Positions 1 to 6,441 of a stretch of DNA of 20,136 nucleotides are shown here, in pieces (positions within the stretch are counted from its first letter, which is position 1; each line of letters begins with the position of its first letter). A model generated the notes under the pieces. The model worked only from the letters and a program-made list of their open reading frames with translations. It was not told where the DNA came from and searched no databases. Origin of the DNA: Thermomicrobiales bacterium (GTDB taxonomy: Bacteria; Chloroflexota; Chloroflexia; Thermomicrobiales; UBA6265); assembly GCA_030447145.1 (NCBI GenBank), contig JAUJLY010000009.1, positions 1-20,136 on the forward strand, given 5' to 3'. The position numbers and the translations under genes are program-made.

Positions 1-55
1 GGCGAAACTCTAGTTCAAGAATTCTGAACTCTCTCTTTCGATACACTTCTGTGTT

Positions 56-132
56 CAGATCTGGTCGGTGTACTCCGCGGTGTCGCCTTCGGCGGTGAAG
101 TCGATTGTCGCCAAGATGAAGTTGAGGACGGC
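56..132 (-). pseudogene. Residual 3' part of the interrupted VC0807-family gene
   Basis: After the TAG at 135-133, the same minus-strand frame remains open for about 25 codons. It encodes 'AVLNFILATIDF' followed by an acidic stretch, ending at a TGA at 58-56. This matches the place where family members carry a last TM region and a segment of the type 'GTEAFNAELG'. The remaining family C-terminus is not recognisable in the last 55 bases of the window. The piece has no start codon context of its own and is best read as a remnant of the upstream gene. Confidence 0.45.
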
Positions 133-576
133 CTATATGAAAAACGCACTGGCGAGAAGCCAAGTGGCGATCGTGGTGCGTCGCTCGTACTCTTCAAAGG
201 CGCCACGCTCACGCAGGGCCTTGTAAACGCGTTCCTTGTCGAGTATCTGGTCAAGGAATATCCGGGCGAGAGGCTTGCCAATCCAGGACGAGACGATGAT
301 CGCAAGCGCAAGGATCAGCGGGATGGTGGCTTCCTTGACAGCGATCCACTCGGCCGGAAGCTTCAGCAGCCCGACGCCTCCGGAGATCAGGATCGAGACG
401 AGGCCAACGATCGGCATCCACCCGATCTTACGCTCCCTGATCATGCCATATACGCCGTAGACAAAGGGGAAAGCCAGGGCCACCAGCAGCGCGGTCACCG
501 GGCCGAGCTTATCCTCACTGGCAAAGCGCATCATGATAACGGTCGGAGCAATGATGTTGAGCAGCAGACTGAGCAT
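133..576 (-). pseudogene. VC0807-family integral membrane protein, interrupted by in-frame stop
   Basis: The reading frame starts at an ATG (576; a TTG lies directly before it) and runs 147 codons to a TAG at 135-133. Several hydrophobic segments follow one another: 'LLLNIIAPTVIMM' near the N-terminus, 'LVALAFPFVYGVYGM' and 'LVSILISGGVGLL'. The central 'AVKEATIPLILALA' and 'LDKERVYKALRERG' pieces fit the VC0807 family of membrane proteins, whose function is unknown. The homologous-looking frame continues past the TAG without a shift as 'AVLNFILATIDFTAEGDTAEYTDQI' (split here: AVLNFILATIDF, then TAEGDTAEYTDQI) to a TGA at 58-56. Family members as I remember them are over 200 aa and read '..SAVLNF..' here, so the TAG probably replaces a Ser codon. 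This is therefore likely a decaying gene, though a real short protein cannot be excluded. It is divergent from folC. Confidence 0.62.
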
Positions 577-714
577 CAATGAGTCCTGTATCCCTGAAGA
601 TCGATCACACCTGGTTCCCTTGCGCGTACCATTCACGCGGTGGCACATGTGGTCAGCGCTTCCACGCGTGCCGAACAACGCGCATGGTGCGATGGTGACA
701 TCGCGGGATGGGAC
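577..714. other. Divergent intergenic region (VC0807 gene / folC)
   Basis: 138 bp separate the two divergent start codons and must hold both promoters. I see no convincing -35/-10 pair, riboswitch or terminator. The folC frame is open upstream to an ATG at 640, but that extension has no family resemblance. Confidence 0.4.
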
Positions 715-2145
715 ATGACCAGCACATTTGAACGATACCACGATGCGGCGTCCGGGTTGGATGCCCTGATCGATATGACTCCTACCCCGGAGGATACGTC
801 GCGCGAGGCAGTACAGCAGCGGGCAGATGTGCGCATGCGTCGACTGGTCCGCTTCCTTGAGCGGTTGGGGAATCCGCACCAGGGGAGCCCCATCATTCAT
901 ATCGGGGGAACCTCCGGCAAGGGCTCGACAAGCACGGCCCTGGCGATGATCCTCACGGAGGCCGGTTACCGCACTGGTCTCCACACCTCACCTTACCTGC
1001 AGACACCGCTCGAAAAGCTTCAGATCGACGGACGGTTGATCGACCCTGCAGTCTTCGCCGGGCTTGTTGACGAGCTGCTCTCCGAGCACGAAAGGTGGAT
1101 GGCGGATGGTGAGGAGCCCCTCACCTATGGCGAGGCCTGGAACGCCCTGATGTGGCTCTTCTTCCGGCAGGAGCATGTGGACATCGGTGTTGTCGAGGTC
1201 GGCGCCGGTGGGCGGTTCGATCTCACCAATGTTCTGACGCCGGTGCTCGCCATCATTACCTCCGTGGGGATTGATCACACCAACACGCTCGGTTCGACAA
1301 TCGAGGACATTGCGTGGCACAAGGCGGGTATCATCAAGCCCGGTATTCCCGCACTCACCACCGTTCCGCACCCGGTTGCGCGGCAGATCGTCATTGATGA
1401 GGCATCGGCCCGTAATGCACCGCTGACCGTCGTTGATCTCGATCAGGAGACGATGGGAGCCGCAACGGGCCCTGCCGGCACAACCTGGCGGGAGCAAGGA
1501 ACCGGTCTGCTTCACCGGACGCGCATGTGCGGAACGTTCCAGGCGCGAAATGGCCAGACGGCCGTGAGCGCCGCCCGACTCCTGAATGACTCCGGCATCA
1601 CCATCGGTCCGGAGGCAATCGAGCGTGGACTCCTGCGCGCTCGCATCCCTGGCCGGGCCGAGCTGATCCCGGACGAGGTACCGGTGCTGCTGGACGGCGC
1701 GCACAATCCCGAGAAGATCGCCGCAGTCTCGCAGGATGTCCCTGCCCTGCTCCCCGTCCCGGACGGAGCGCGCCGGATCGGGATCGTCGGGTTGCTGGAC
1801 GCGAAGAATGGCAAGGAGATGATTCGTAGCGTGCTGCCGGTGATCGATGTGCTGATCGTGACGGCGCCGAAGGTGCTGGGCAAGGACGCCAAGAGTGTCG
1901 GTTCGATCGTTGATCTCGCCCAGGACGCCGGCTTCAGGGGCGAGGTACTGGTCGAGCCTGATCCGCTGCGGACGATGGACTTGGCGTATTCGCAGGTTCA
2001 CGAGGCGCGGGGCGACGCTGTCCTGGTGACCGGATCACTCTATCTGGTGGGCAATGTACGCGAGCGCTGGTACGGCGAGCGGGAAATCGTTGCCCAGCGC
2101 ACACCATGGCCTCAAGTCTCGGCAAGCTCCGGCCAAAGCTGCTGA
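715..2145 (+). CDS. folC: Bifunctional folylpolyglutamate synthase / dihydrofolate synthase
   Basis: The enzyme is an ATP-dependent Mur-ligase-family amide ligase. It adds glutamate to dihydropteroate and then to folates, retaining them in the cytoplasm. The 476-aa length fits the family. The P-loop 'GGTSGKGSTST' lies at about residues 64-74, followed by 'HTSPYLQTPLEKLQIDG' (the family's HTSPHL-type motif). 'VGAGGRFDLTNV' and 'SVGIDHTNTLGSTIEDIAWHKAGI' form the central ligase core. 'LDGAHNPEKI' at about residue 326 is the C-terminal glutamate-ligase motif. The frame is open to an ATG at 640, but family similarity begins with 'FERYHDAASGLDALID', so the ATG at 715 is preferred; its Shine-Dalgarno (GGGATGGGAC) is weak. 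The gene is monocistronic, and its stop codon enters the large palindrome at 2144. Confidence 0.95.
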   Translation: MTSTFERYHDAASGLDALIDMTPTPEDTSREAVQQRADVRMRRLVRFLERLGNPHQGSPIIHIGGTSGKGSTSTALAMILTEAGYRTGLHTSPYLQTPLEKLQIDGRLIDPAVFAGLVDELLSEHERWMADGEEPLTYGEAWNALMWLFFRQEHVDIGVVEVGAGGRFDLTNVLTPVLAIITSVGIDHTNTLGSTIEDIAWHKAGIIKPGIPALTTVPHPVARQIVIDEASARNAPLTVVDLDQETMGAATGPAGTTWREQGTGLLHRTRMCGTFQARNGQTAVSAARLLNDSGITIGPEAIERGLLRARIPGRAELIPDEVPVLLDGAHNPEKIAAVSQDVPALLPVPDGARRIGIVGLLDAKNGKEMIRSVLPVIDVLIVTAPKVLGKDAKSVGSIVDLAQDAGFRGEVLVEPDPLRTMDLAYSQVHEARGDAVLVTGSLYLVGNVRERWYGEREIVAQRTPWPQVSASSGQSC

Positions 2146-2201
2146 ACACGGAACAGCCCTGCTTGGACTCCATGGAGTCCAAGCAGGGCTGTTCCGTGTT
2201 C
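2144..2201. terminator. Perfect 58-bp palindrome between convergent genes
   Basis: Positions 2144-2172 and 2173-2201 are exact reverse complements, centred on the CCATGG at 2170-2175. The outer ends read GAACACGGAACAGCCC and GGGCTGTTCCGTGTTC. The element overlaps the last two bases of the folC stop and ends 14 nt before the 3' end of the convergent 64-aa gene. This position suits a bidirectional terminator. However, there is no clear T tract on either side and no unpaired loop apart from the sterically required central bases. Confidence 0.75.
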
Positions 2202-2215
2202 TCCGTTTACGCCGA

Positions 2216-2410
2216 TTAGTCCTCGGCGGTCTGACGAAAGAGGATGAGTCCGATAAGGGCCGCCACTGCGCCGATGGCTGTAAGGGTAAGCCCAACGGTC
2301 TCCTCGAAGCCTCCCGCCTCATAGATCGAGGATCCGATACCGTAGATGGTGATACCTACGCCGAACACCGAGGCCCCGGCGGCAGTGAGAATGCGGCTCA
2401 ACTCTTCCAT
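2216..2410 (-). CDS. Small two-TM membrane protein, unknown function
   Basis: This 64-aa protein begins at the ATG at 2410, chosen because GGGGAAG lies 6 nt upstream; the longer open frame to 2521 is Arg-rich and unlike a membrane protein. Two hydrophobic segments are visible: residues about 7-27 ('ILTAAGASVFGVGITIYGIG') and about 38-58 ('VGLTLTAIGAVAALIGLILF'). A short acidic or glycine loop (EAGGFEE) lies between them, and the C-terminus is 'RQTAED'. Glycines are spaced as in helical hairpins. I do not recognise a family. It stands alone, convergent with folC, and ends just beyond the 58-bp palindrome. Confidence 0.7.
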   Translation of the reverse strand: MEELSRILTAAGASVFGVGITIYGIGSSIYEAGGFEETVGLTLTAIGAVAALIGLILFRQTAED

Positions 2411-2663
2411 AACTCTTCCCCTCGTCCCCAGACGGATCGGTGACCGCCGGTCCATACGGATTCGTGATATGGCATCTGTACGCGACATCGCATGGTATCG
2501 GGTAAGTACGGATGGTGTCACCAGACCCGGCGCTGTCCCTAGCCTACTGAATGAGGCTGGAATAGTCGAGCGTCATTGCTCCGGAAAATGCGTAGGGATG
2601 CCAGGGATGTGAGAGGAGACGTGGTGAACCATGCCCCCTGTACTCCACCAACCTTCGCGTTGC
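2411..2663. other. Intergenic region, nothing coding seen
   Basis: 253 bp lie between the end of the Tat-exported protein gene and the start of the 64-aa membrane protein gene, both on the minus strand. The open frames here have no Shine-Dalgarno site and unnatural composition. The only structure I see is the hairpin at 2649-2683 at the 3' end of the upstream gene. Confidence 0.4.
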
Positions 2664-2683
2664 TTACTGCCCCGAGAAGGTTG
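2649..2683 (-). terminator. Hairpin spanning the stop codon of the Tat-exported protein gene
   Basis: CAACCTTCGCG (2649-2659) pairs with CGAGAAGGTTG (2673-2683) at 10 of 11 positions around a 13-nt loop. The loop contains the TAA stop at 2666-2664. There is no downstream T tract, so the terminator call is tentative. Confidence 0.35.
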
Positions 2684-3665
2684 CGATGATGCCGTTTTCG
2701 ACCTGCAGGCCACCGTTCGCATCCGGCATCGCGCTGAACACGACGTAGTTGCCTGGTTGGACATCAACCTCAGTGAAGGCCGTCCATCCCGGGCTAAGTG
2801 CGCCCACACCACCGGCGACAGTTGCGTTGGTTTCCTCACCCCTGATCCACGAGGTAGCCAGCGCAACGGCACCTGCCTCGTCGAGGGTCTCCTCCGTCTG
2901 GAGGATGATTATGTCGCGGACCTGGTCACCCGCATTGGTGATTTGCAGGACCTGCTGACCACCTGTCGGAGCGCCGTTCGGAACGATCTGGTTCTCGGTA
3001 ACCTCGATGGAAACCGCCGCGGTGACGCCCTCAGGGTTGACCAGACCAGCGATCTCCGGGGTAGCCCCTGGCGTTGCAACGCCAACCGGGCTAGCCGTCG
3101 GTGTAGCGACAATACCGTAGTTGGCCTCCAGCTCTTCCGCCGTTTGGATCAGGAAGCTGGCTGGAGACTGGGTTGACGCCGGATTGGCGCTGAACATGTA
3201 CCACTTGCCTGGCGTCAGGTACACCAGGGAGGAAGTGGATTCACCCGGGCCGGCCACGGCACCGCCGGCGAACATGGCGGAACTCCACCATTCTGGGAGC
3301 TCGCCGCCCTCGCCCTGGAACGCTGTGGCGAGGGTAGAGCTCAGGTCGCTTCCTGTCGTGCCTTCCGGGAGGAGCCCGAGATTAAGATCGGCGACCGACT
3401 CGGTCTCGTTCACCAGCGTGAAGGTATACCACCCCTCACCCATGGCGCCAGGAATGCTTGCGTTGAATGTTAACTGCTCGGCTGCGACGACAATCTCGGT
3501 GAAACCCGTGTTCTCGAAGCCGCCAACTTCGGCCACCTCCGGCGATGCGGTTGGTGACGCATCCTGGGCGGTGACGGATCTCGTTGCCGCAATCAAACCT
3601 GCAGAGGCACCCAGGCCCAGCGCGGCGAACGTCCGGCGTGAAAATCGATCATTGTGTGCAACCAT
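2664..3665 (-). CDS. Tat-exported protein with two cupredoxin-like beta-domains
   Basis: The 333-aa protein starts at the ATG at 3665, with AAAGGAG 10 nt upstream. The N-terminus 'DRFSRRTFAALGLGASAG' is a twin-arginine signal (RR at residues 10-11), and a likely cleavage site lies near 'SVTA-QD' (33-34). The mature part starts with a 'SPTASPE' spacer. It then has two similar beta-rich regions, about 50-180 and 205-333. Each contains a 'TFTLVNE/VLQITNAGD' strand, a Gly-rich turn and a 'LTPGKWYMFSANP / VQPGNYVVFSAMP' strand. They are joined by the linker 'ATPTASPVGVATPGATPE'. The 'PG.Y..FSA' element resembles cupredoxin-like folds, but no Cys/His copper-site pattern is visible, so copper binding is doubtful. 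It is probably an extracytoplasmic or cell-surface protein; its role is unknown. Confidence 0.8.
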   Translation of the reverse strand: MVAHNDRFSRRTFAALGLGASAGLIAATRSVTAQDASPTASPEVAEVGGFENTGFTEIVVAAEQLTFNASIPGAMGEGWYTFTLVNETESVADLNLGLLPEGTTGSDLSSTLATAFQGEGGELPEWWSSAMFAGGAVAGPGESTSSLVYLTPGKWYMFSANPASTQSPASFLIQTAEELEANYGIVATPTASPVGVATPGATPEIAGLVNPEGVTAAVSIEVTENQIVPNGAPTGGQQVLQITNAGDQVRDIIILQTEETLDEAGAVALATSWIRGEETNATVAGGVGALSPGWTAFTEVDVQPGNYVVFSAMPDANGGLQVENGIIATFSGQ

Positions 3666-3959
3666 TGGCAACAAACTCCTTTGGGTGTTGAACCCGTACG
3701 CAGAAACAAAAACCTGACCAGCGTGTTTCCGTTGCAGGATAAGGGCCACCGCATCAACCTATATCGCGCCCAGACGAGGCCAGGCGGCAATCTCCCGATT
3801 GATCCCACAGAACAAAACTATACTCAGGGTCAGTAGCGCCCATATGCAGGCGCGGGCGGAAATGTGTCCACCCGGGTGGACCGCCCGTAACAGGCTCCGG
3901 TGAATCGTCTTCAATGGAACCAGGAAGGTGAGCGGCAAGTGAAGCAAGGACGAGATTCG
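3666..3959. promoter_or_regulatory. Divergent promoter region with overlapping -10-like sequence
   Basis: 294 bp separate the minus-strand Tat-protein gene from the plus-strand DUF2007-like gene. ACTATACT at 3817-3824 gives a -10-like TATACT on the plus strand (3819-3824) and TATAGT on the minus strand (3822-3817). No good -35 sits at 16-18 nt for either. A 16-bp palindrome follows at 3866-3881. No additional gene is supported. Confidence 0.3.
3866..3881. repeat. Palindrome GTCCACCCGGGTGGAC, copy 1
   Basis: This is a perfect 16-bp inverted repeat in the divergent intergenic region, 78 bp before the ATG at 3960. Its inner 14 bp, TCCACCCGGGTGGA, recur exactly at 9409-9422 in another intergenic region. 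It could be a binding site for a dimeric regulator. Confidence 0.5.
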
Positions 3960-4292
3960 ATGGACCAGCCAGGAACCAACCCGTCCAGCTCTTCTGGCAA
4001 GGAGCCCGCGGACATTCGGTACCTCGTCACTGCAGGGTCGGAGATCGAGGGTGTGATGTGGGCGGACGCGCTCCGCGGCGAGGGCATAGCGGTCCTGCTG
4101 CGTCCCGGTGGTCCCGGCGCGGGCGCCTGGGCATCGTCGGCCACCTTCGAGCACGCGCTCTATGTACGTGAGGACGACATGGAAGCTGCCCGGAAGATCC
4201 TGGCAGGATTTACAGTTGGCTCCCCTCCTCCAGTGCGGAGCCGCCGGCAGGCTCCACGCGTGCGTCCCCGATCACGGCGCAGACCTGGATGA
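3960..4292 (+). CDS. DUF2007-like (putative signal-transducing) small protein
   Basis: The 110-aa protein starts at the ATG at 3960, with AAGGA 9 nt upstream; in-frame GTGs at 3939 and 3900 are alternatives. Residues about 19-83 form the domain: 'IRYLVTAGSEIEGVMWADALRGEG', a Gly/Pro-rich loop, 'ALYVREDDMEAARKIL'. This beta-alpha-beta-beta-alpha layout, with a substrate-like first strand and a final 'V..ED...A..IL' helix, is that of DUF2007 proteins, whose function is unproven. The last 25 or so residues are Arg/Pro-rich ('PPPVRSRRQAPRVRPRSRRR'). They lie entirely opposite the 3' end of the convergent gene at 4210, so that tail may be an accident of the missing earlier stop. Confidence 0.75.
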   Translation: MDQPGTNPSSSSGKEPADIRYLVTAGSEIEGVMWADALRGEGIAVLLRPGGPGAGAWASSATFEHALYVREDDMEAARKILAGFTVGSPPPVRSRRQAPRVRPRSRRRPG

Positions 4293-4623
4293 GCCGCCCA
4301 TTAACAGTCGTGAGCTGCCAGCATTCGTTGCCGCTCGGATAGGTAATTTCGTACTCGGGTCCACGACGCGGAAACGCGACATAGGCTGGATCGTCACCGG
4401 AGATGGTAAGGGCAACGACCGCGCTTCGCGTATAGGACTCCTGGTGCCGGGGCGATTCCATTACGGTGATGTACGTCTCGTCCATCTCCACTCCCAGGAG
4501 TCGGCCGTTGGCTCCTACATCGAGCACACCGGTGGACGCGTTGCGGCAATCGAGATCGGGAACCCGGAGTCGAATCGCGTTCGCGGCCAGATCGACGAGG
4601 ACAGCGTCTGCCCAAAGGTTCAT
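4210..4623 (-). CDS. Unknown protein with DUF2283-like motif, second gene of operon
   Basis: The 137-aa protein starts at the ATG at 4623, which overlaps the TGA of the upstream gene as ATGA (coupled translation). The frame is open upstream to 4806, but that part is antisense-like. The N-terminal third contains 'WADAVLVDLAANAIRL' and then 'VLDVGANGRLLGVEM' at residues about 33-47. The pattern D-x-G-x-x-G-R-x-x-G-x-E is reminiscent of DUF2283 ('ADALYI...DLDEDGRVVGIEI'). The rest, with 'ETYITVME', 'ISGDDPAYVAFP' and 'YEITYPSGNECW', looks beta-rich and soluble; three Cys are present. The 3' end overlaps the convergent DUF2007-like gene by 83 bp. I infer a shared role with the archease-like partner; the family assignment is weak. 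Confidence 0.65.
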   Translation of the reverse strand: MNLWADAVLVDLAANAIRLRVPDLDCRNASTGVLDVGANGRLLGVEMDETYITVMESPRHQESYTRSAVVALTISGDDPAYVAFPRRGPEYEITYPSGNECWQLTTVNGRLIQVCAVIGDARVEPAGGSALEEGSQL

Positions 4624-5036
4624 GATGTTTCCGGCCCTGCTGACAGAACCGTAATACGCCATATCTGCGGCATTATCTGCTCCACTGTGAGTTCTCCTAC
4701 CTGTCCACCCGATCGGCGGCAAGCGTCGTTCGCGGAAGGCATGCACTCGATCGTGCCCCAGATGCGGTGCCCCTCGTCTGTCTCCTGTATCCCTGACACC
4801 TCGCAATCGGTGACGTCCGCCACATACTCGGTTGCAAGCGCGGAGATCTGCTCAATTGCTTCCAAGATCGCGCTGGAGATATCTGGCGCCTCCACTGTGA
4901 ATCCGAGCAGGAAGGCGTCTCCCGTCGTTGACCCGGTTGCAACTGACGCCAGGAGTGAACGTATCAAGCGTTCCAACGCGACGGCCAACGTATCCCCGGT
5001 GAAGGTGCGCGTCTCTCCTGCCGTGTGGCTGTCCAT
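4620..5036 (-). CDS. Archease-like protein (degenerate), first gene of operon
   Basis: The 138-aa protein starts at the ATG at 5036, with AGGAT about 6 nt and GGAAGG further upstream. The N-terminus 'MDSHTAGETRTFTGDTLAVAL' (split: MDSHTAGETR, TFTGDTLAVAL) lines up with the archease start 'DHTADIGI..GDSLEEAF': H4-T5-A6 are kept. The flanking aspartates of DHTAD are Ser3 and Gly7 here. 'GFTVEAPDISSAILEAIEQI' and 'DCEVSGIQETDEGHRIWGTI' follow the archease order of a helix flanked by strands, and 'RITVLSAGPE' looks like the last strand. Canonical archease activates the RNA ligase RtcB using metal-binding acidic residues, and no rtcB is seen nearby. The loss of those residues suggests a different, perhaps binding, role. 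The assignment is inferred from motif memory. Confidence 0.6.
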   Translation of the reverse strand: MDSHTAGETRTFTGDTLAVALERLIRSLLASVATGSTTGDAFLLGFTVEAPDISSAILEAIEQISALATEYVADVTDCEVSGIQETDEGHRIWGTIECMPSANDACRRSGGQVGELTVEQIMPQIWRITVLSAGPETS

Positions 5037-5154
5037 ACCTATCCTACTCTTCCTTCCCCCAGAGTCTGGCACCGGCCTGTGGTATCCGGCGTGCGATGAT
5101 TCCATTAAGCGTGTTTTCTGGAACGAAAGTACTTAACCGGGAGAAAGAGAAAAA
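5037..5154. other. Divergent intergenic region
   Basis: 118 bp lie between the archease-like operon (minus) and the YihY-family gene (plus). They must contain both promoters, but no convincing consensus pair can be picked by eye. Confidence 0.3.
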
Positions 5155-6108
5155 GTGTCGCAAAGTTCAATCGACTGGAAAGACGATTCGAAATCAATTG
5201 GAAAGCGGATCTTTACTGCCGTCAAGGAAAAGGATCTTACCGGCCTCGCCAAGGAGATCGCGTACAACGTGCTCTTTTCAATTGCGCCGTTGCTCATTTT
5301 TGTCACAGCATTGACAGGCGCAATTGCCAAGGCTGTGAACGCCGGCCAGGCGAACCCTATCCAACCGGTGCTGACGTGGATGACAGAAACCCTGCCGTCG
5401 GAGGCTGCATCCTTCCTCCAGGAACCGGTGGCGAACGCATTGCAGACCGATCCAGGCTTCCTGCTCTCTTTCGGTGCCCTCTTCGCCCTCTGGGGGGCAA
5501 AGAATGCGATTACGGGCGTGATCAAGGGGCTGAATACGGCGTATAACATCGATAAGGATGAGAGATCGTTTATCAGGAAGAATCTGGTTTCTATCGGCCT
5601 AACGCTGGGGCTTGCCCTGATGGTGGGCATCGCCGGCCTCATCTTCGTCCTGGGAACCGGGATTGGCCAGGATATTGCCGATGGCCTCGGCCTTGGGAGC
5701 GCCTTTGCGACAGCGTCCACATGGCTGCGCTGGCCGGTGATCGCCCTCGTACTGATACTGGCCGTCACACTCATCCATTACTATGGGCCGAATGTTGACG
5801 CCGATCTCAAATGGTACGTTCCTGGTGCGGCCTTCTCGGTGGTCACCATGGGGATCTCGACGGTCGCCCTCGGCATCTACTTCAATATGAGCGGCGGATA
5901 CTCGGCGGCCTACGGCGCTTTCGGTGCTGTGCTGGCCTTCGTCTTCTGGCTCTACGTAATGGGGTTGTTGATCCTGCTCGGTGGAGTTGTGAATATGGCG
6001 GTGCAGAAGGAAGTTCCGCCGGCCCACAGAAACGTCGAAAGGCTGGACACCAAGGACAACAGGAACGAGGACGTTCTGGAGAATCCTGAGGATTCCCAGC
6101 GTCGCTAA
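5155..6108 (+). CDS. YihY/BrkB-family (UPF0761) inner-membrane protein
   Basis: The 317-aa protein starts at the GTG at 5155, after a purine-rich GGGAGAAAGAGAAAAA. The layout is typical of the YihY/virulence-factor BrkB family. 'TGLAKEIAYNVLFSIAPLLIF' provides the first TM (about 34-58). 'LFALWGAKNAITGVIKGLNTAYNI' carries the family's conserved segment in which a helix precedes 'LN.AY.'. Further TMs lie at about 140-170, 180-202, 215-240 and 246-278 ('GAFGAVLAFVFWLYVMGLLILLGGVVN'). The C-terminus is hydrophilic and charged. The family's transport function is not settled, although it was once wrongly described as RNase BN. The gene is monocistronic and is followed 21 bp later by a parS site. 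Confidence 0.92.
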   Translation: MSQSSIDWKDDSKSIGKRIFTAVKEKDLTGLAKEIAYNVLFSIAPLLIFVTALTGAIAKAVNAGQANPIQPVLTWMTETLPSEAASFLQEPVANALQTDPGFLLSFGALFALWGAKNAITGVIKGLNTAYNIDKDERSFIRKNLVSIGLTLGLALMVGIAGLIFVLGTGIGQDIADGLGLGSAFATASTWLRWPVIALVLILAVTLIHYYGPNVDADLKWYVPGAAFSVVTMGISTVALGIYFNMSGGYSAAYGAFGAVLAFVFWLYVMGLLILLGGVVNMAVQKEVPPAHRNVERLDTKDNRNEDVLENPEDSQRR

Positions 6109-6441
6109 CACTCGCAATACGTGGATAGGGTTTCACGTGAAACAATGAGAAAGCGCCGGAGCGCATGACTTGCCTCCGGGGCTTCACCGTAGCCGGCACC
6201 GATGCGCCCCGACTTGTCACACTGCTCTCCTTTCCCCGGACGATCCGCCGGCATCATTCCATGCAGCGGGAATCGCTGATTGCTGGCATACTCTGCTCTG
6301 GACTACAGGTGATTTTCCATGCGAAACCGACCTGCACTCCCGCTCGTTCCATACACGAGGGGGAGCCAAGGACGACCGCAGATGGAACTCACACTTGAAT
6401 GGGGGCTGGCATGGCCTCACAGCTCACCTGGGAGATTCTGC
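6109..6441. other. Intergenic region containing parS and the sigma-operon promoter region
   Basis: 333 bp lie between the YihY-family gene and the sigma factor gene. The first 35 bp hold the parS-like site. The open frames in the remainder are Arg/Ser/His-rich, lack Shine-Dalgarno sites and look non-coding. The promoter of the sigma/anti-sigma operon should lie here. A GGGAAT...CATACT arrangement near 6269-6292 is suggestive only. Confidence 0.4.
6129..6144. promoter_or_regulatory. parS-like centromere site (ParB binding)
   Basis: The sequence GGTTTCACGTGAAACA matches 15 of 16 bases of the conserved bacterial chromosomal parS consensus TGTTTCACGTGAAACA. It contains the perfect 14-bp palindrome GTTTCACGTGAAAC (6130-6143). 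It is intergenic, 21 bp after the YihY-family stop. ParB bound to such sites loads SMC and drives origin segregation. The adjoining CGTGGATAG is only a partial DnaA-box resemblance. Confidence 0.88.

Noticed and set aside
988..2001. 337-codon open frame antisense to folC
   Set aside because: It lies wholly inside a clear folC gene, has Arg/His/Asp-rich composition and no recognisable domain.
3121..3717. 198-codon plus-strand open frame
   Set aside because: It is antisense to the Tat-exported protein, which has a signal peptide, Shine-Dalgarno site and domain pattern.
5133..5774. 213-codon minus-strand open frame opposite the YihY-family gene
   Set aside because: The plus-strand product matches a known membrane protein family with proper TM order; the minus frame has no such features.
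6122..6130. DnaA box next to parS
   Set aside because: CGTGGATAG has only partial identity to TGTGGATAA and there is no cluster of such boxes, so no replication origin can be claimed.
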